Positions 34,053-43,000 of a stretch of DNA of 64,000 nt are shown here, in pieces. The notes beneath the pieces are model-generated. The model did no database searches, was not told where the DNA came from, and was given only the letters and a program-made list of their open reading frames with translations. The translations under genes were made by a program, and so were the position numbers. The stretch comes from Rubrivivax sp. (lineage in GTDB: Bacteria; Pseudomonadota; Gammaproteobacteria; Burkholderiales; Burkholderiaceae_C), in NCBI GenBank assembly GCA_027490215.1, contig JAIXYO010000017.1:36145-100144 (forward strand), given 5' to 3'. Within the stretch, counting starts at the first letter, position 1, and the number at the start of each line of letters is the position of its first letter.

Positions 34053-36164
34053 TCAGGGTTTGCTCACCAGCACGGCAACGTTGTCGCTGCCCGGTGCACC
34101 GAATGCCTGCTCGCGCAGCAGCGCCAGCTGATCGCGAATCCGCGCCGCCTTCTCGAATTCAAGGTTGCGGGCATGCTCGAGCATCTGCTTCTCGAATTGC
34201 TTGATGCGCTTGCCCAGGTCTTTCTCCGACAGCATCTCGACCTCGGCCGCGCGAAGCGCGTCCTTGGCGGCGCCCTTGTCTGATTTCTCTGAGTACACCC
34301 CGTCGATCAGTTCCTTGATCTTCTTGTTGATCGTGCGCGGCGTGATGCCCATCGCCAGGTTGTGCGCGATCTGCTTGTTGCGGCGGCGCTCGGTTTCATC
34401 GATGGCCTTGCGCATCGATTCGGTGATCTTGTCGGCATAGAGAATCGCGCGGCCATTGACGTTGCGCGCTGCACGGCCGATGGTCTGGATCAGGCTGCGC
34501 TCGGCGCGCAGAAAGCCTTCCTTGTCGGCGTCCAGGATCGCGACCAGCGACACCTCGGGGATGTCCAGCCCCTCGCGCAGAAGGTTGATGCCAACCAGCA
34601 CGTCGAACACGCCCAGCCGAAGGTCGCGCAGGATCTCCACCCGCTCGACCGTCTCGATGTCGCTGTGCAGGTAGCGCACCTTGCAGCCGTTGTCGCTGAG
34701 GTAGTCGGTCAGTTGCTCGGCCATGCGCTTGGTCAGCGTGGTGATCAGCACGCGTTCCGACGCGTCGACACGGATGCGGATTTCCTGCAGCACGTCGTCC
34801 ACCTGGTGAGTCGCCGGGCGCACCTCGACCATCGGGTCGATCAGCCCGGTCGGGCGCACCACCTGCTCGACCACCTGCCCCGAGGTCCTTTGCTCGTACG
34901 CCGCTGGCGTGGCTGACACGTACATCACCTGGCGCATCTTGGTCTCGAATTCCTCGAAACGCAGCGGCCGGTTATCGAGCGCGCTGGGCAATCGGAAACC
35001 GTATTCGACCAGTGTGGTCTTGCGCGCCCGGTCGCCGTTGTACATGCCGCCGAGCTGGCCGATCAGCACATGCGACTCGTCGAGGAACATCAGCGCATCC
35101 TTCGGCAGGTAATCGACCAGCGTCGACGGCGGCTGACCCGGAGCCGCGCCGGACAGATGCCGGGTGTAGTTCTCGATGCCCTTGCAGTGGCCGATCTCTT
35201 GGAGCATCTCCAGATCGAATCGGGTGCGCTGCTCCAGCCGCTGTGCCTCGACCAGCTTGCCGGCACCGACCAGTTCGGCCGTTCGCTCGCGCAACTCTTC
35301 CTTGATGGTACCGATTGCGTTCACCACCTTGTCGCGCGGCGTCACATAGTGGCTGGACGGGTAGACCACGAAGCGCGGGATCTTCTGACGGATGCGGCCG
35401 GTCAGCGGGTCGAACAGGCTCAGCGACTCGATCTCGTCGTCGAACAATTCCACGCGGATCGCCAGCTCCGAGTGCTCCGCCGGAAAGATATCGACCGTGT
35501 CACCGCGCACACGGAAGGTGCCACGCGAGAAGTCGGTCTCGTTTCGGGCGTACTGCATGCGGATCAGCTGGCCAATCAGATCGCGCTGGTTCTGCTTGCC
35601 GCCCGTGCGCATCACCAGCCGCATCTCGAGGTAGTCGTCCGGCTTTCCGATGCCGTAGATGGCGCTCACGGTGGCCACGATCACGACATCGCGCCGTTCC
35701 AGCAGGCTCTTGGTGGCAGACAGCCGCATCTGTTCGATGTGCTCGTTGATGGCACTGTCCTTCTCGATGAACAGATCGCGCTGCGGCACGTAGGCTTCGG
35801 GCTGGTAGTAGTCGTAGTAGCTGACGAAGTACTCGACCGCGTTCTTCGGAAAGAACTCGCGGAATTCGGCATAGAGCTGCGCGGCGAGCGTCTTGTTCGG
35901 CGCAAACACGATGGCCGGGCGCCCCATCTGCGCGATCACGTTCGCCATCGTGAAGGTCTTGCCCGACCCGGTGACGCCCAGCAGCGTCTGGAAACTCAGG
36001 CCGTCATGGAGGCCTTCGACCAATTGGGCAATCGCCGTGGGCTGGTCGCCTGCTGGCGGATACGGCTGAAACAGCTGGTAGGGCGAGTCCGGGTAGCTGA
36101 CGAAAACGCCCGCCTCCGGCACATCAATGTCGGCGGGGGCATTCATATCAACGAGTTCGGCCAT
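34053..36164 (-). CDS. uvrB: UvrB, excinuclease ABC subunit B
   Basis: This is a 703-residue DNA-repair helicase-like subunit. Motifs: Walker [15 protein letters not shown], the damage-probing beta-hairpin region around [48 protein letters not shown], and the C-terminal UVR domain ([20 protein letters not shown]) that contacts UvrC. It verifies damage delivered by UvrA and loads UvrC. The frame is open to 36272, but the ATG at 36164 ([10 protein letters not shown]) gives the usual length. A TTTTAT box lies 5 nt before this ATG, and no LexA box is visible. Confidence 0.95.
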   Translation of the reverse strand: MAELVDMNAPADIDVPEAGVFVSYPDSPYQLFQPYPPAGDQPTAIAQLVEGLHDGLSFQTLLGVTGSGKTFTMANVIAQMGRPAIVFAPNKTLAAQLYAEFREFFPKNAVEYFVSYYDYYQPEAYVPQRDLFIEKDSAINEHIEQMRLSATKSLLERRDVVIVATVSAIYGIGKPDDYLEMRLVMRTGGKQNQRDLIGQLIRMQYARNETDFSRGTFRVRGDTVDIFPAEHSELAIRVELFDDEIESLSLFDPLTGRIRQKIPRFVVYPSSHYVTPRDKVVNAIGTIKEELRERTAELVGAGKLVEAQRLEQRTRFDLEMLQEIGHCKGIENYTRHLSGAAPGQPPSTLVDYLPKDALMFLDESHVLIGQLGGMYNGDRARKTTLVEYGFRLPSALDNRPLRFEEFETKMRQVMYVSATPAAYEQRTSGQVVEQVVRPTGLIDPMVEVRPATHQVDDVLQEIRIRVDASERVLITTLTKRMAEQLTDYLSDNGCKVRYLHSDIETVERVEILRDLRLGVFDVLVGINLLREGLDIPEVSLVAILDADKEGFLRAERSLIQTIGRAARNVNGRAILYADKITESMRKAIDETERRRNKQIAHNLAMGITPRTINKKIKELIDGVYSEKSDKGAAKDALRAAEVEMLSEKDLGKRIKQFEKQMLEHARNLEFEKAARIRDQLALLREQAFGAPGSDNVAVLVSKP

Positions 36165-36307
36165 GGCGGATAAAATTTCGGGGTTAACTCGTAGGACGGC
36201 GGGGCCGAGCAGCTCGAAAGGGTAGCCCATCCCGCGTCCACGTGCACCCCCAGCGCCTCTCGTGCGTTGCAATTCTTCTTCCTACGCCCCCACCACAAGG
36301 AATTTCC

Positions 36308-37519
36308 ATGGCATCGCTCTTTGCCGCCGTCGACATGGCGCCCCGCGACCCGATCCTCGGTCTCAACGAACAGTACAACGCCGATCCGAACCCGGCCAAG
36401 GTCAATCTGGGCGTCGGCGTCTATTTCGACGAATCCGGCAAGCTGCCGCTGCTGAAATGCGTGGCCGCTGCTGAAAAGCTGATCTTCGACACCCTGAAGC
36501 CTCACGGCTATCTGCCGATCGATGGCATCGCGGCCTATGACAAGGCGGTACAGGGCTTGGTGTTCGGTGCCGAGAGTGCTGCGGTGAAGGACGGACGAGT
36601 CGCCACGGTGCAGGCGCTGGGCGGCACTGGCGGCCTGAAGATCGGCGCCGACTTTCTGCAGCATCTGGCCAGCCGCGCCGGCACGTCTCCGAAGGTGTTG
36701 ATCAGCGACCCGAGTTGGGAAAACCACCGCGCGCTGTTCACCAATGCCGGGTTCACGGTGGAAACCTACCCGTACTACGACGCGGCCAAGCGCGGCGTCA
36801 ATGTCGACGGCATGCTCACTGCGCTGAACACCGCACCGGCCGGCACCATCGTGGTCTTGCACGCCTGCTGCCACAACCCGACTGGCTACGACATCACGCC
36901 AGCGCAATGGGCGCAGGTGGTGGCCGCCGTCAAGGCGCGCGGCCTGGTCGCCTTCCTCGACATGGCGTATCAGGGCTTCGGCGACGGCATCGCCGAAGAC
37001 GGCGCTGTGGTCGCCCAGTTCCTCGACGCCGGGCTCGACTTCTTCGTCGCGACCTCGTTTTCGAAGAGCTTCTCGCTGTATGGCGAGCGCGTCGGCGCGC
37101 TGAGCGTGGTGTGCGCCAGCAAGGAAGAAATGACGCGCGTGCTCAGCCAGTTGAAGATCGTGATCCGCACCAATTACTCGAACCCGCCGACGCATGGCGC
37201 CCAGATCGTCGCCACCGTGCTGACCACGCCGGCGCTGCGTTCGATGTGGGAAGAGGAACTTGCCGGCATGCGCGTGCGCATCAAGGAAATGCGCGCACTG
37301 CTGCAATCCAAGCTGGAGGCTGCGGGCACGAAACAGGATGTGAGCTTCATCACACGCCAGAAGGGCATGTTCAGCTACACCGGGCTGGCCAAGCCACAGA
37401 TGGAGAGGCTGCGCAATGAGTTCGGCGTGTACGGCGTCGATTCGGGCCGCATCTGCGTGGCCGCACTGAACCACGGCAACATCGATGCGGTGGTGAAGGC
37501 CATCGGCCTCGTGAGCTGA
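36308..37519 (+). CDS. tyrB: Aromatic amino-acid / aspartate aminotransferase (class I)
   Basis: This is a 403-residue PLP enzyme of the AspC/TyrB family. It opens FAAVDMAPRDPILGLNEQYN, contains HACCHNPTGYDITPAQW and the PLP-lysine K253 in SFSKSFSLYGERVGAL, and ends with the substrate-binding arginine in YGVDSGRICVAALN. It converts aromatic amino acids or aspartate with 2-oxoglutarate. AAGGA lies 7 nt before the ATG. It is divergent from uvrB and followed by a strong terminator. TyrB and AspC cannot be separated confidently by eye. Confidence 0.9.
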   Translation: MASLFAAVDMAPRDPILGLNEQYNADPNPAKVNLGVGVYFDESGKLPLLKCVAAAEKLIFDTLKPHGYLPIDGIAAYDKAVQGLVFGAESAAVKDGRVATVQALGGTGGLKIGADFLQHLASRAGTSPKVLISDPSWENHRALFTNAGFTVETYPYYDAAKRGVNVDGMLTALNTAPAGTIVVLHACCHNPTGYDITPAQWAQVVAAVKARGLVAFLDMAYQGFGDGIAEDGAVVAQFLDAGLDFFVATSFSKSFSLYGERVGALSVVCASKEEMTRVLSQLKIVIRTNYSNPPTHGAQIVATVLTTPALRSMWEEELAGMRVRIKEMRALLQSKLEAAGTKQDVSFITRQKGMFSYTGLAKPQMERLRNEFGVYGVDSGRICVAALNHGNIDAVVKAIGLVS

Positions 37520-37542
37520 GGTTGCGGCCGTCCGACACCGAG

Positions 37543-37566
37543 AAGCCCGGCACCGCCGGGCTTTTT
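37543..37566 (+). terminator. Rho-independent terminator after the aminotransferase gene
   Basis: AAGCCCGGC and GCCGGGCTT form a perfect 9-bp stem with a 3-nt ACC loop, followed by T residues. It starts 24 bp after the aminotransferase stop codon. Confidence 0.92.
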
Positions 37567-37793
37567 CGCCACTGGATCCTGCGACAAGCCAGCCTCACCT
37601 CGTGGTCGAGCCGATCATCGAGTTCCGTTCGTACGGCTGCCTTAGGGCCTCCGCCCTACAATGTTGCAGCGCAGCATTCATACTCTGGCACAAGGTGCCG
37701 ATGAACCTGTTCGTGGGATGATTTGTCGGCGACCCTCACTCGCTGTACCCGTGCCGCCGCCGGCGTCGCGCCCGTGTGAACCAGGATTTCGCC

Positions 37794-39212
37794 ATGTCGA
37801 TGCTTTACCAGTTCTATGAAACACAGCGCGCGTTGCTGAGCCCGCTGGCCGAATTCGCGAGCGCATCTTCCAAGCTGTACAGCCATCCGCTGTCGCCGTT
37901 CACCCACACTCCCCAGGCGCCCCGCGTGTCGGCCGGACTGAACCTGATGCACCGCTTATCGAAGGAGTACGAGAAGCCCGAGTTCAACATCCATTCGGTC
38001 AAGACCGACGGAATCGAGGTCGCGGTGCAACAGCAGGTGGCGATAGAAAAACCGTTTTGCCGCCTGCTGCGCTTCAAGCGCTTCGCGGACGACCTGCCGA
38101 TGCTGAAGGCCATGAAGGAACAGCCCACGGTGCTGGTCGTGGCACCGCTGTCAGGTCACCACTCGACGCTGCTGCGCGAGACGGTGCGCGAGCTTCTGCA
38201 GCACCACAAGGTCTACATCACAGACTGGACCGATGCGCGCATGGTCCCGGTCGAAGTGGGCCCATTCCACCTCGACGACTATGTCGAGTACGTGCAGGAG
38301 TTCATCCGCCACATCGGGCCCGAGGTCCACGTGATCTCGGTGTGCCAGCCCACGGTCCCGGTGCTCGCTGCCATCTCGTTGATGGCCAGCCGAGGCGAGC
38401 AAACTCCGCGCACGATGACGATGATGGGCGGGCCGATCGATGCGCGCCTGTCGCCTACCGCGGTGAACAACCTGGCAATGAACAAGAGTCTCGAGTGGTT
38501 CGAGAACAACGTGGTCTTCCGCGTGCCGACCAATTACCCGGGCAGCCAGCGCCTGGTCTACCCCGGCTTCATGCAGCACACCGGCTTCATCGCGATGAAC
38601 CCGAGCCACCATGCGCGTTCGCACTACGACTACTTCATGGATCTGGTGCGCGGCGACGGCGAGAGCGCCGACTTCCACACCAATTTTTACGATGAGTACA
38701 ACGCGGTGCTCGACATGCCGGCCGAGTACTACCTCGACACCATCAAGACCGTGTTCCAGGACTTCGCGCTGGTCAACGGCACCTGGACAGTGAAGGGCGA
38801 ACTGGTGCGCCCGCAGGACATCAGGACCACCGCGCTATTGACTGTCGAGGGTGAAAAGGACGACATCTCCGGCGCCGGCCAGACCCGTGCGGCCCACGAT
38901 TTGTGCACCGGCGTCGACCGGAAGCACCACTTCCACCATGACGCGATGGGCGCCGGCCACTACGGCATTTTTTCGGGTCGCCGCTGGCGCGAGGACGTCT
39001 ACCCGCGTTTGCGTGAATTCATCGCCCAGCACGATTCACGCAGAGCGGCAGCACCGAAGCGGACGCGTGCCAAGCCGGTCGCGGCTTCTAAAGCTGCCAG
39101 GGCACCCAGGCTGAAGCTGGTGTCCGCGGTACAAGCGCCCGCGTCGGTTGCTGCGCCGATCGCGCGCAAGAGGGCGCCAAAAGCATCGCCGAAGCGCCAG
39201 CAAGCGAAGTAG
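37794..39212 (+). CDS. phaZ: Intracellular polyhydroxyalkanoate (PHB) depolymerase
   Basis: This is a 472-residue cytoplasmic alpha/beta-hydrolase of the PhaZ1 type. The nucleophile is a cysteine, C184 in VISVCQPTVPVLAAIS, as in the Ralstonia eutropha intracellular depolymerase, rather than a lipase-box serine. It opens MLYQFYETQRALLSPLAEFA and contains GHYGIFSGRRWREDVYPRLR. It mobilises stored PHB granules. AGGA lies about 7 nt before the ATG at 37794. A GTG six codons upstream is less likely. The C-terminal 60 residues are Lys/Ala/Pro-rich (RTRAKPVAASKAARA), unlike the catalytic core. They may bind the granule or DNA, which is speculation. Confidence 0.93.
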   Translation: MSMLYQFYETQRALLSPLAEFASASSKLYSHPLSPFTHTPQAPRVSAGLNLMHRLSKEYEKPEFNIHSVKTDGIEVAVQQQVAIEKPFCRLLRFKRFADDLPMLKAMKEQPTVLVVAPLSGHHSTLLRETVRELLQHHKVYITDWTDARMVPVEVGPFHLDDYVEYVQEFIRHIGPEVHVISVCQPTVPVLAAISLMASRGEQTPRTMTMMGGPIDARLSPTAVNNLAMNKSLEWFENNVVFRVPTNYPGSQRLVYPGFMQHTGFIAMNPSHHARSHYDYFMDLVRGDGESADFHTNFYDEYNAVLDMPAEYYLDTIKTVFQDFALVNGTWTVKGELVRPQDIRTTALLTVEGEKDDISGAGQTRAAHDLCTGVDRKHHFHHDAMGAGHYGIFSGRRWREDVYPRLREFIAQHDSRRAAAPKRTRAKPVAASKAARAPRLKLVSAVQAPASVAAPIARKRAPKASPKRQQAK

Positions 39213-39216
39213 GCCA

Positions 39217-39924
39217 ATGGTGGACCGTTCGACAGCGGAACCACCGACGCGGGCGTCCGTCGACGATATCGACCGTGCACTGCCGCAGACGCAGTGCACC
39301 CGCTGCGGTTATCCCGATTGCCACCGCTACGCACAGGCCATTGCCGAAGGCAGCGCACCGATCAACCGCTGCCCGCCAGGCGGCGCCGAGGGGATTGCCC
39401 GGCTGGCAGCCATCACCGGCGCGGCGATCCAGCCCCTCGATGCGTCGCACGGCATCGAAGGCCCGCGTCGGCTCGCGGTCATCGACGAGGCTGCCTGCAT
39501 CGGCTGCACGCTGTGCCTGCCAGCTTGCCCGGTCGACAGCATCCTGGGTGGCCCGAAGGCGATGCATACCGTGATGGCTGCGCTGTGCACCGGCTGTGAG
39601 CTGTGCGTGCCCGCCTGTCCTGTCGATTGCATTTCGCTGATCGATGTAACGGGTGAGCAAACCGGCTGGGCTGCGTGGAGCCAGCCACAGGCCGAAGAGG
39701 CCAAGGCGCGCTACGGCTTCCACCAGTTCCGGCTGCAACGCGAACGCGATGAGCGCAACGAGCGACTGGAGGCGCGTGCGCTGACCCTGAAACCGCTCGT
39801 GGTCGACGCATCGCCAGAAAATCCTGCGCTGGCGCCGCAGGTGGCTGCTGAGCCCGCGCAAGGCGCCAAACGAGCTGTCATCGATGCCGCGATGGCACGC
39901 GCCCGGGCCACTCGGCGAACCTGA
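39217..39924 (+). CDS. rnfB: RnfB-like electron-transport ferredoxin
   Basis: This is a 235-residue protein with an RnfB-type [4Fe-4S] domain (CTRCGYPDCHRYAQAI ... NRCPPGG, about residues 23-55) and two ferredoxin clusters (CIGCTLCLPACPVD and CTGCELCVPACPVD, about 90-140). It lacks the N-terminal membrane helix of canonical RnfB/RsxB and ends in a charged tail, so it is probably soluble. No rnfA, C, D, G or E genes are adjacent. The gene starts 4 bp after phaZ, and its stop overlaps the radical SAM start (TGATG). A role as electron donor to a neighbouring Fe-S enzyme is inference. Confidence 0.87.
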   Translation: MVDRSTAEPPTRASVDDIDRALPQTQCTRCGYPDCHRYAQAIAEGSAPINRCPPGGAEGIARLAAITGAAIQPLDASHGIEGPRRLAVIDEAACIGCTLCLPACPVDSILGGPKAMHTVMAALCTGCELCVPACPVDCISLIDVTGEQTGWAAWSQPQAEEAKARYGFHQFRLQRERDERNERLEARALTLKPLVVDASPENPALAPQVAAEPAQGAKRAVIDAAMARARATRRT

Positions 39925-41849
39925 TGTCACAAGCTCCAGAGCTGCGGGTGCTGTCCGTCATCCCACCGATGACGCAGCTCAACACGCCCTACCCGTCGAC
40001 CGCCTACCTGACCGGTTTCCTGCGCTCACGCGGCGTCCTTTCAGTGCAGGAAGACCTGGCGCTGGCGCTCGTTCTGAAGTTGTTTTCCCCGGCCGGCCTG
40101 CAGGCAGTGCGTGCACAGATCGAGGCATCGCCCCGCACCCAGCGCAGCCCGCGCGTTACGGCGTTCCTCGATGCCTTCGACCGCTATCAGACCACGATGC
40201 CCGCGACGATGGCGTTCCTGCAAGGCCGCGACCCCACGCTGAGTCACCGTATCTGCAGCCGCGCCTTCCTGCCTGAAGGCTCGCGCTTCGAGTCGCTCGA
40301 CGTCTACATCGACGACGAGGGCGGCGACCCCTTGGCCTGGGCGTTTGGTGCGCTCGGCGTGCAGGACCGCGCGCGCCACCTCGCGACGCTGTACCTGAAC
40401 GACATCGCCGATGTGCTGCGTGACGCGATCGACCCGCGCTTCGAGTTCGTGCGCTACGCCGAATCGCTTGCACAGAGCCAGCCAACCTTCGACCCGCTGG
40501 CCGAGGCGCTGGCAGCGCCACTGAACCTGATCGACCGCACCCTGGTCGAGCTGACGCAGCAAGCTCTCTTGCGTCACGTGCCGCGCGTGGTGCTGATCTC
40601 GGTGCCATTCCCTGGCGCGGTATACGCTGCGTTTCGTATCGCGCAGACGGTGAAGGCGCATGACCCGAGCATCGTCACCGTGCTGGGCGGCGGTTACGCC
40701 AACACCGAGCTGCGGTCTTTGCGTGAGCCCAGGGTCTTCGACTTCTTCGATCACGTGACGTTGGATGCCGGTGAGCGTCCGCTGCTCGCGCTGCTCGAAC
40801 ACCTGCAAGGAAAGCGTTCGGCACAGCGCCTGGTTCGCACCTACCGGCGCGATGCCGGCGGCGCAGTGCAGTACGTGAATTGGATCGAAGCAGACGTGGC
40901 CTTCGCCGAAGTAGGCACACCCACCTGGGACGGTCTGCCACTGGGCAGCTATCTGTCGCTGCTCGACATGCTGAACCCGATGCACCGGCTGTGGTCGGAT
41001 GGTCGCTGGAACAAGCTGACGGTGGCGCACGGCTGCTACTGGAAGAAGTGCAGCTTCTGCGATGTCAGTCTGGACTACATCTCGCGCTACGAAGGCGCCT
41101 CGGCGGCGACACTGGTCGACCGGATCGAAGCCATCGTCAAGGAGACAGGTCAGACCGGTTTCCACTTCGTCGACGAGGCCGCGCCGCCCAAGGCGTTGAA
41201 GACACTCGCTGCCGAGTTGCAACGCCGGCAACTTGCGATCTCCTGGTGGGGCAACATCCGCTTCGAAAAGTCGTTTACACCCGAGCTGTGCCAGCAACTG
41301 GCAGACAGCGGCTGCATCGCGATTTCAGGTGGCCTCGAAGTCGCGTCGGATCGCCTGCTGAACCTGATGAAGAAAGGCGTGTCGGTCGAGCAGGTCGCGC
41401 GTGTCACCAAGGCCTTCAGCGACGCCGGTGTGCTGGTCCACGCCTACCTGATGTACGGCTTCCCGACGCAGACGGTGCAGGACACCGTCGACGCCCTGGA
41501 GTACGTTCGCCAGCTCTTCGAGCAGGGTTGCATCCAGTCGGGCTTCTTCCACCGCTTCGCCTGCACCGTGCACTCGCCCGTGGGTCAGCACCCGGAGGAT
41601 TACGGTGTCACCTTGCAGCCCCTGCCACCGATCACTTTCGCGACCAACGACGTCGGCTTCATCGACCCGAGCGGTGTCGATCACGATGCGCTGGGGGTGT
41701 CGCTGAAGAAGGCGCTTTACAACTACATGCACGGCATCGGCCTCGAAGAAGACGTTCGCACCTGGTTCGGGCCGCGTACACCGAAAACACGGGTACCCAG
41801 GGACCGCATCGCCCGCGCGCTCGCGGCCCAGGCAGAATTCACGAGGTGA
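39924..41849 (+). CDS. Radical SAM protein with B12-binding-like N-terminal domain
   Basis: This is a 641-residue protein. The N-terminal half (about 1-300) looks like a cobalamin-binding-type Rossmann region (PRVVLISVPFPGAVYAAFRI; VTVLGGGYANTELRSL) but lacks the DxHxxG base-off motif. The radical SAM core (about 355-600) has the cluster motif CYWKKCSFC, spaced CX4CX2C rather than the usual CX3CX2C, then ISGGLEVASDRLLNLMKKGV and AYLMYGFPTQT. Substrate and product are unknown. It overlaps rnfB by 1 nt and nth by 4 nt, so the three proteins should be made together. RnfB could reduce its cluster. Confidence 0.85.
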   Translation: MSQAPELRVLSVIPPMTQLNTPYPSTAYLTGFLRSRGVLSVQEDLALALVLKLFSPAGLQAVRAQIEASPRTQRSPRVTAFLDAFDRYQTTMPATMAFLQGRDPTLSHRICSRAFLPEGSRFESLDVYIDDEGGDPLAWAFGALGVQDRARHLATLYLNDIADVLRDAIDPRFEFVRYAESLAQSQPTFDPLAEALAAPLNLIDRTLVELTQQALLRHVPRVVLISVPFPGAVYAAFRIAQTVKAHDPSIVTVLGGGYANTELRSLREPRVFDFFDHVTLDAGERPLLALLEHLQGKRSAQRLVRTYRRDAGGAVQYVNWIEADVAFAEVGTPTWDGLPLGSYLSLLDMLNPMHRLWSDGRWNKLTVAHGCYWKKCSFCDVSLDYISRYEGASAATLVDRIEAIVKETGQTGFHFVDEAAPPKALKTLAAELQRRQLAISWWGNIRFEKSFTPELCQQLADSGCIAISGGLEVASDRLLNLMKKGVSVEQVARVTKAFSDAGVLVHAYLMYGFPTQTVQDTVDALEYVRQLFEQGCIQSGFFHRFACTVHSPVGQHPEDYGVTLQPLPPITFATNDVGFIDPSGVDHDALGVSLKKALYNYMHGIGLEEDVRTWFGPRTPKTRVPRDRIARALAAQAEFTR

Positions 41850-42499
41850 AGAAGGCCGACATCGCTCCATTTTTCGCCGTGTTGAAGGCGACCAATCCGC
41901 AACCCCAGACCGAACTCGAATTCACCAATGTTTTCGAGTTGCTGGCGGCGGTTCTGCTGTCGGCGCAAGCGACGGATACAGGCGTCAACAAGGCCACACG
42001 GCGACTCTTTGCCGTGGCGAACTCGCCGCAGAAGATGCTGGCGCTGGGGCTGCCAGAACTCACCGAGCACATCCGCACGATCGGCCTGTTCCGCACCAAG
42101 GCAAAGAATCTGTACGAGACCTGCCGATTGCTGGTCGAGCGCCACGGCGGTGAGGTGCCGCGAACGCGCGAAGCGCTGGAAGCGCTGCCCGGCGTGGGAC
42201 GCAAGACGGCAAACGTGGTCCTGAACGTGGCCTTCGGCGAGGCGACGATGGCCGTGGACACGCACATCTTTCGCGTCGGCAACCGCACTGGCCTGGCCCC
42301 GGGCAAGAACCCGCTGCAAGTCGAGCTGAAGCTGCTCGAGCGCGTGCCAGCCGATTACCTGGTCGATGCGCACCACTGGCTGATCCTGCATGGACGCTAT
42401 GTGTGCACCGCACGCAGCCCCAAATGCGCCGAGTGCGCAGTGGCGCTGTACTGCGACTCCAGGCCGAAGGATCTGCAAGGACGGGCGATCCGCGCCTGA
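41846..42499 (+). CDS. nth: Endonuclease III (DNA glycosylase / AP lyase)
   Basis: This is a 217-residue base-excision-repair enzyme for oxidised pyrimidines. The helix-hairpin-helix LPGVGRKTANVV carries K120, and the catalytic aspartate is D138 in AVDTHIFRVGNR, the same numbering as E. coli Nth. The C-terminal [4Fe-4S] cluster cysteines are C187, C194, C197 and C203 (CX6CX2CX5C). The GTG start overlaps the radical SAM stop as GTGA (41846-41849). In E. coli nth is the last gene of the rsx (rnf) operon, so the nearness to rnfB here is a conserved association. Confidence 0.96.
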   Translation: MKKADIAPFFAVLKATNPQPQTELEFTNVFELLAAVLLSAQATDTGVNKATRRLFAVANSPQKMLALGLPELTEHIRTIGLFRTKAKNLYETCRLLVERHGGEVPRTREALEALPGVGRKTANVVLNVAFGEATMAVDTHIFRVGNRTGLAPGKNPLQVELKLLERVPADYLVDAHHWLILHGRYVCTARSPKCAECAVALYCDSRPKDLQGRAIRA

Positions 42500-42600
42500 G
42501 GGTCGGGGCAAGCGCGCTGCCTCGCAAACTCGATACGATCGGCGTGTCGTACGGCGCTCGCCGTGCTTATTCCCAGATTTCAACCCGAAAGGACAGACCC

Positions 42601-42948
42601 ATGCAAACCACTTCCTCCGGACTGCAATTTGAAGACACCGTCGACGGCACTGGTGATCTGGCCGAAGCGGGCCAACACGTCACGGTGCACTACACAGGCT
42701 GGCTCTACAGCAATGGCGTGAAGGGCAACAAGTTCGACAGCAGCAAGGACCGTGGCGACCCGTTCAAGTTCTACTTGAGTCAAGGACAAGTCATCCGCGG
42801 CTGGGATGAAGGTGTCGTCGGCATGCGTGTCGGTGGGACCCGCGTGCTGGTCATCCCGCCCGATCTGGGCTATGGCGCTCAAGGCGCCGGCGGCGTGATT
42901 CCGCCGAACGCAACGCTGATGTTCGAAGTCGAACTGCTCGACATCTGA
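42601..42948 (+). CDS. FKBP-type peptidyl-prolyl isomerase
   Basis: This is a 115-residue single-domain FKBP without a signal peptide, so it is cytoplasmic. Conserved FK506-pocket residues are visible in VTVHYTGWLY, KFDSSKDRG, GQVIRGWDEGVVGMRVGGTR and IPPDLGYGAQGAGGVIPPNA. It speeds proline isomerisation in folding proteins. AAAGGA lies about 8 nt upstream of the ATG. It stands alone, 101 bp after nth. Confidence 0.95.
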   Translation: MQTTSSGLQFEDTVDGTGDLAEAGQHVTVHYTGWLYSNGVKGNKFDSSKDRGDPFKFYLSQGQVIRGWDEGVVGMRVGGTRVLVIPPDLGYGAQGAGGVIPPNATLMFEVELLDI

Positions 42949-43000
42949 CATGCCGTTGCCGCGCCTCGACAACTGACAGCGGCAGCAACCGGGCGCGGCC

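Noticed and set aside
35950..36310. LexA box controlling uvrB
   Set aside because: I searched the upstream region for CTG-N10-CAG or a close relative and found none.
40880..41845. N-terminal extension of Nth in the same frame, giving a 539-residue fusion
   Set aside because: The extension lies within the radical SAM gene in another frame and is Arg-rich without domains. The GTG at 41846 gives Nth its normal length and catalytic numbering.
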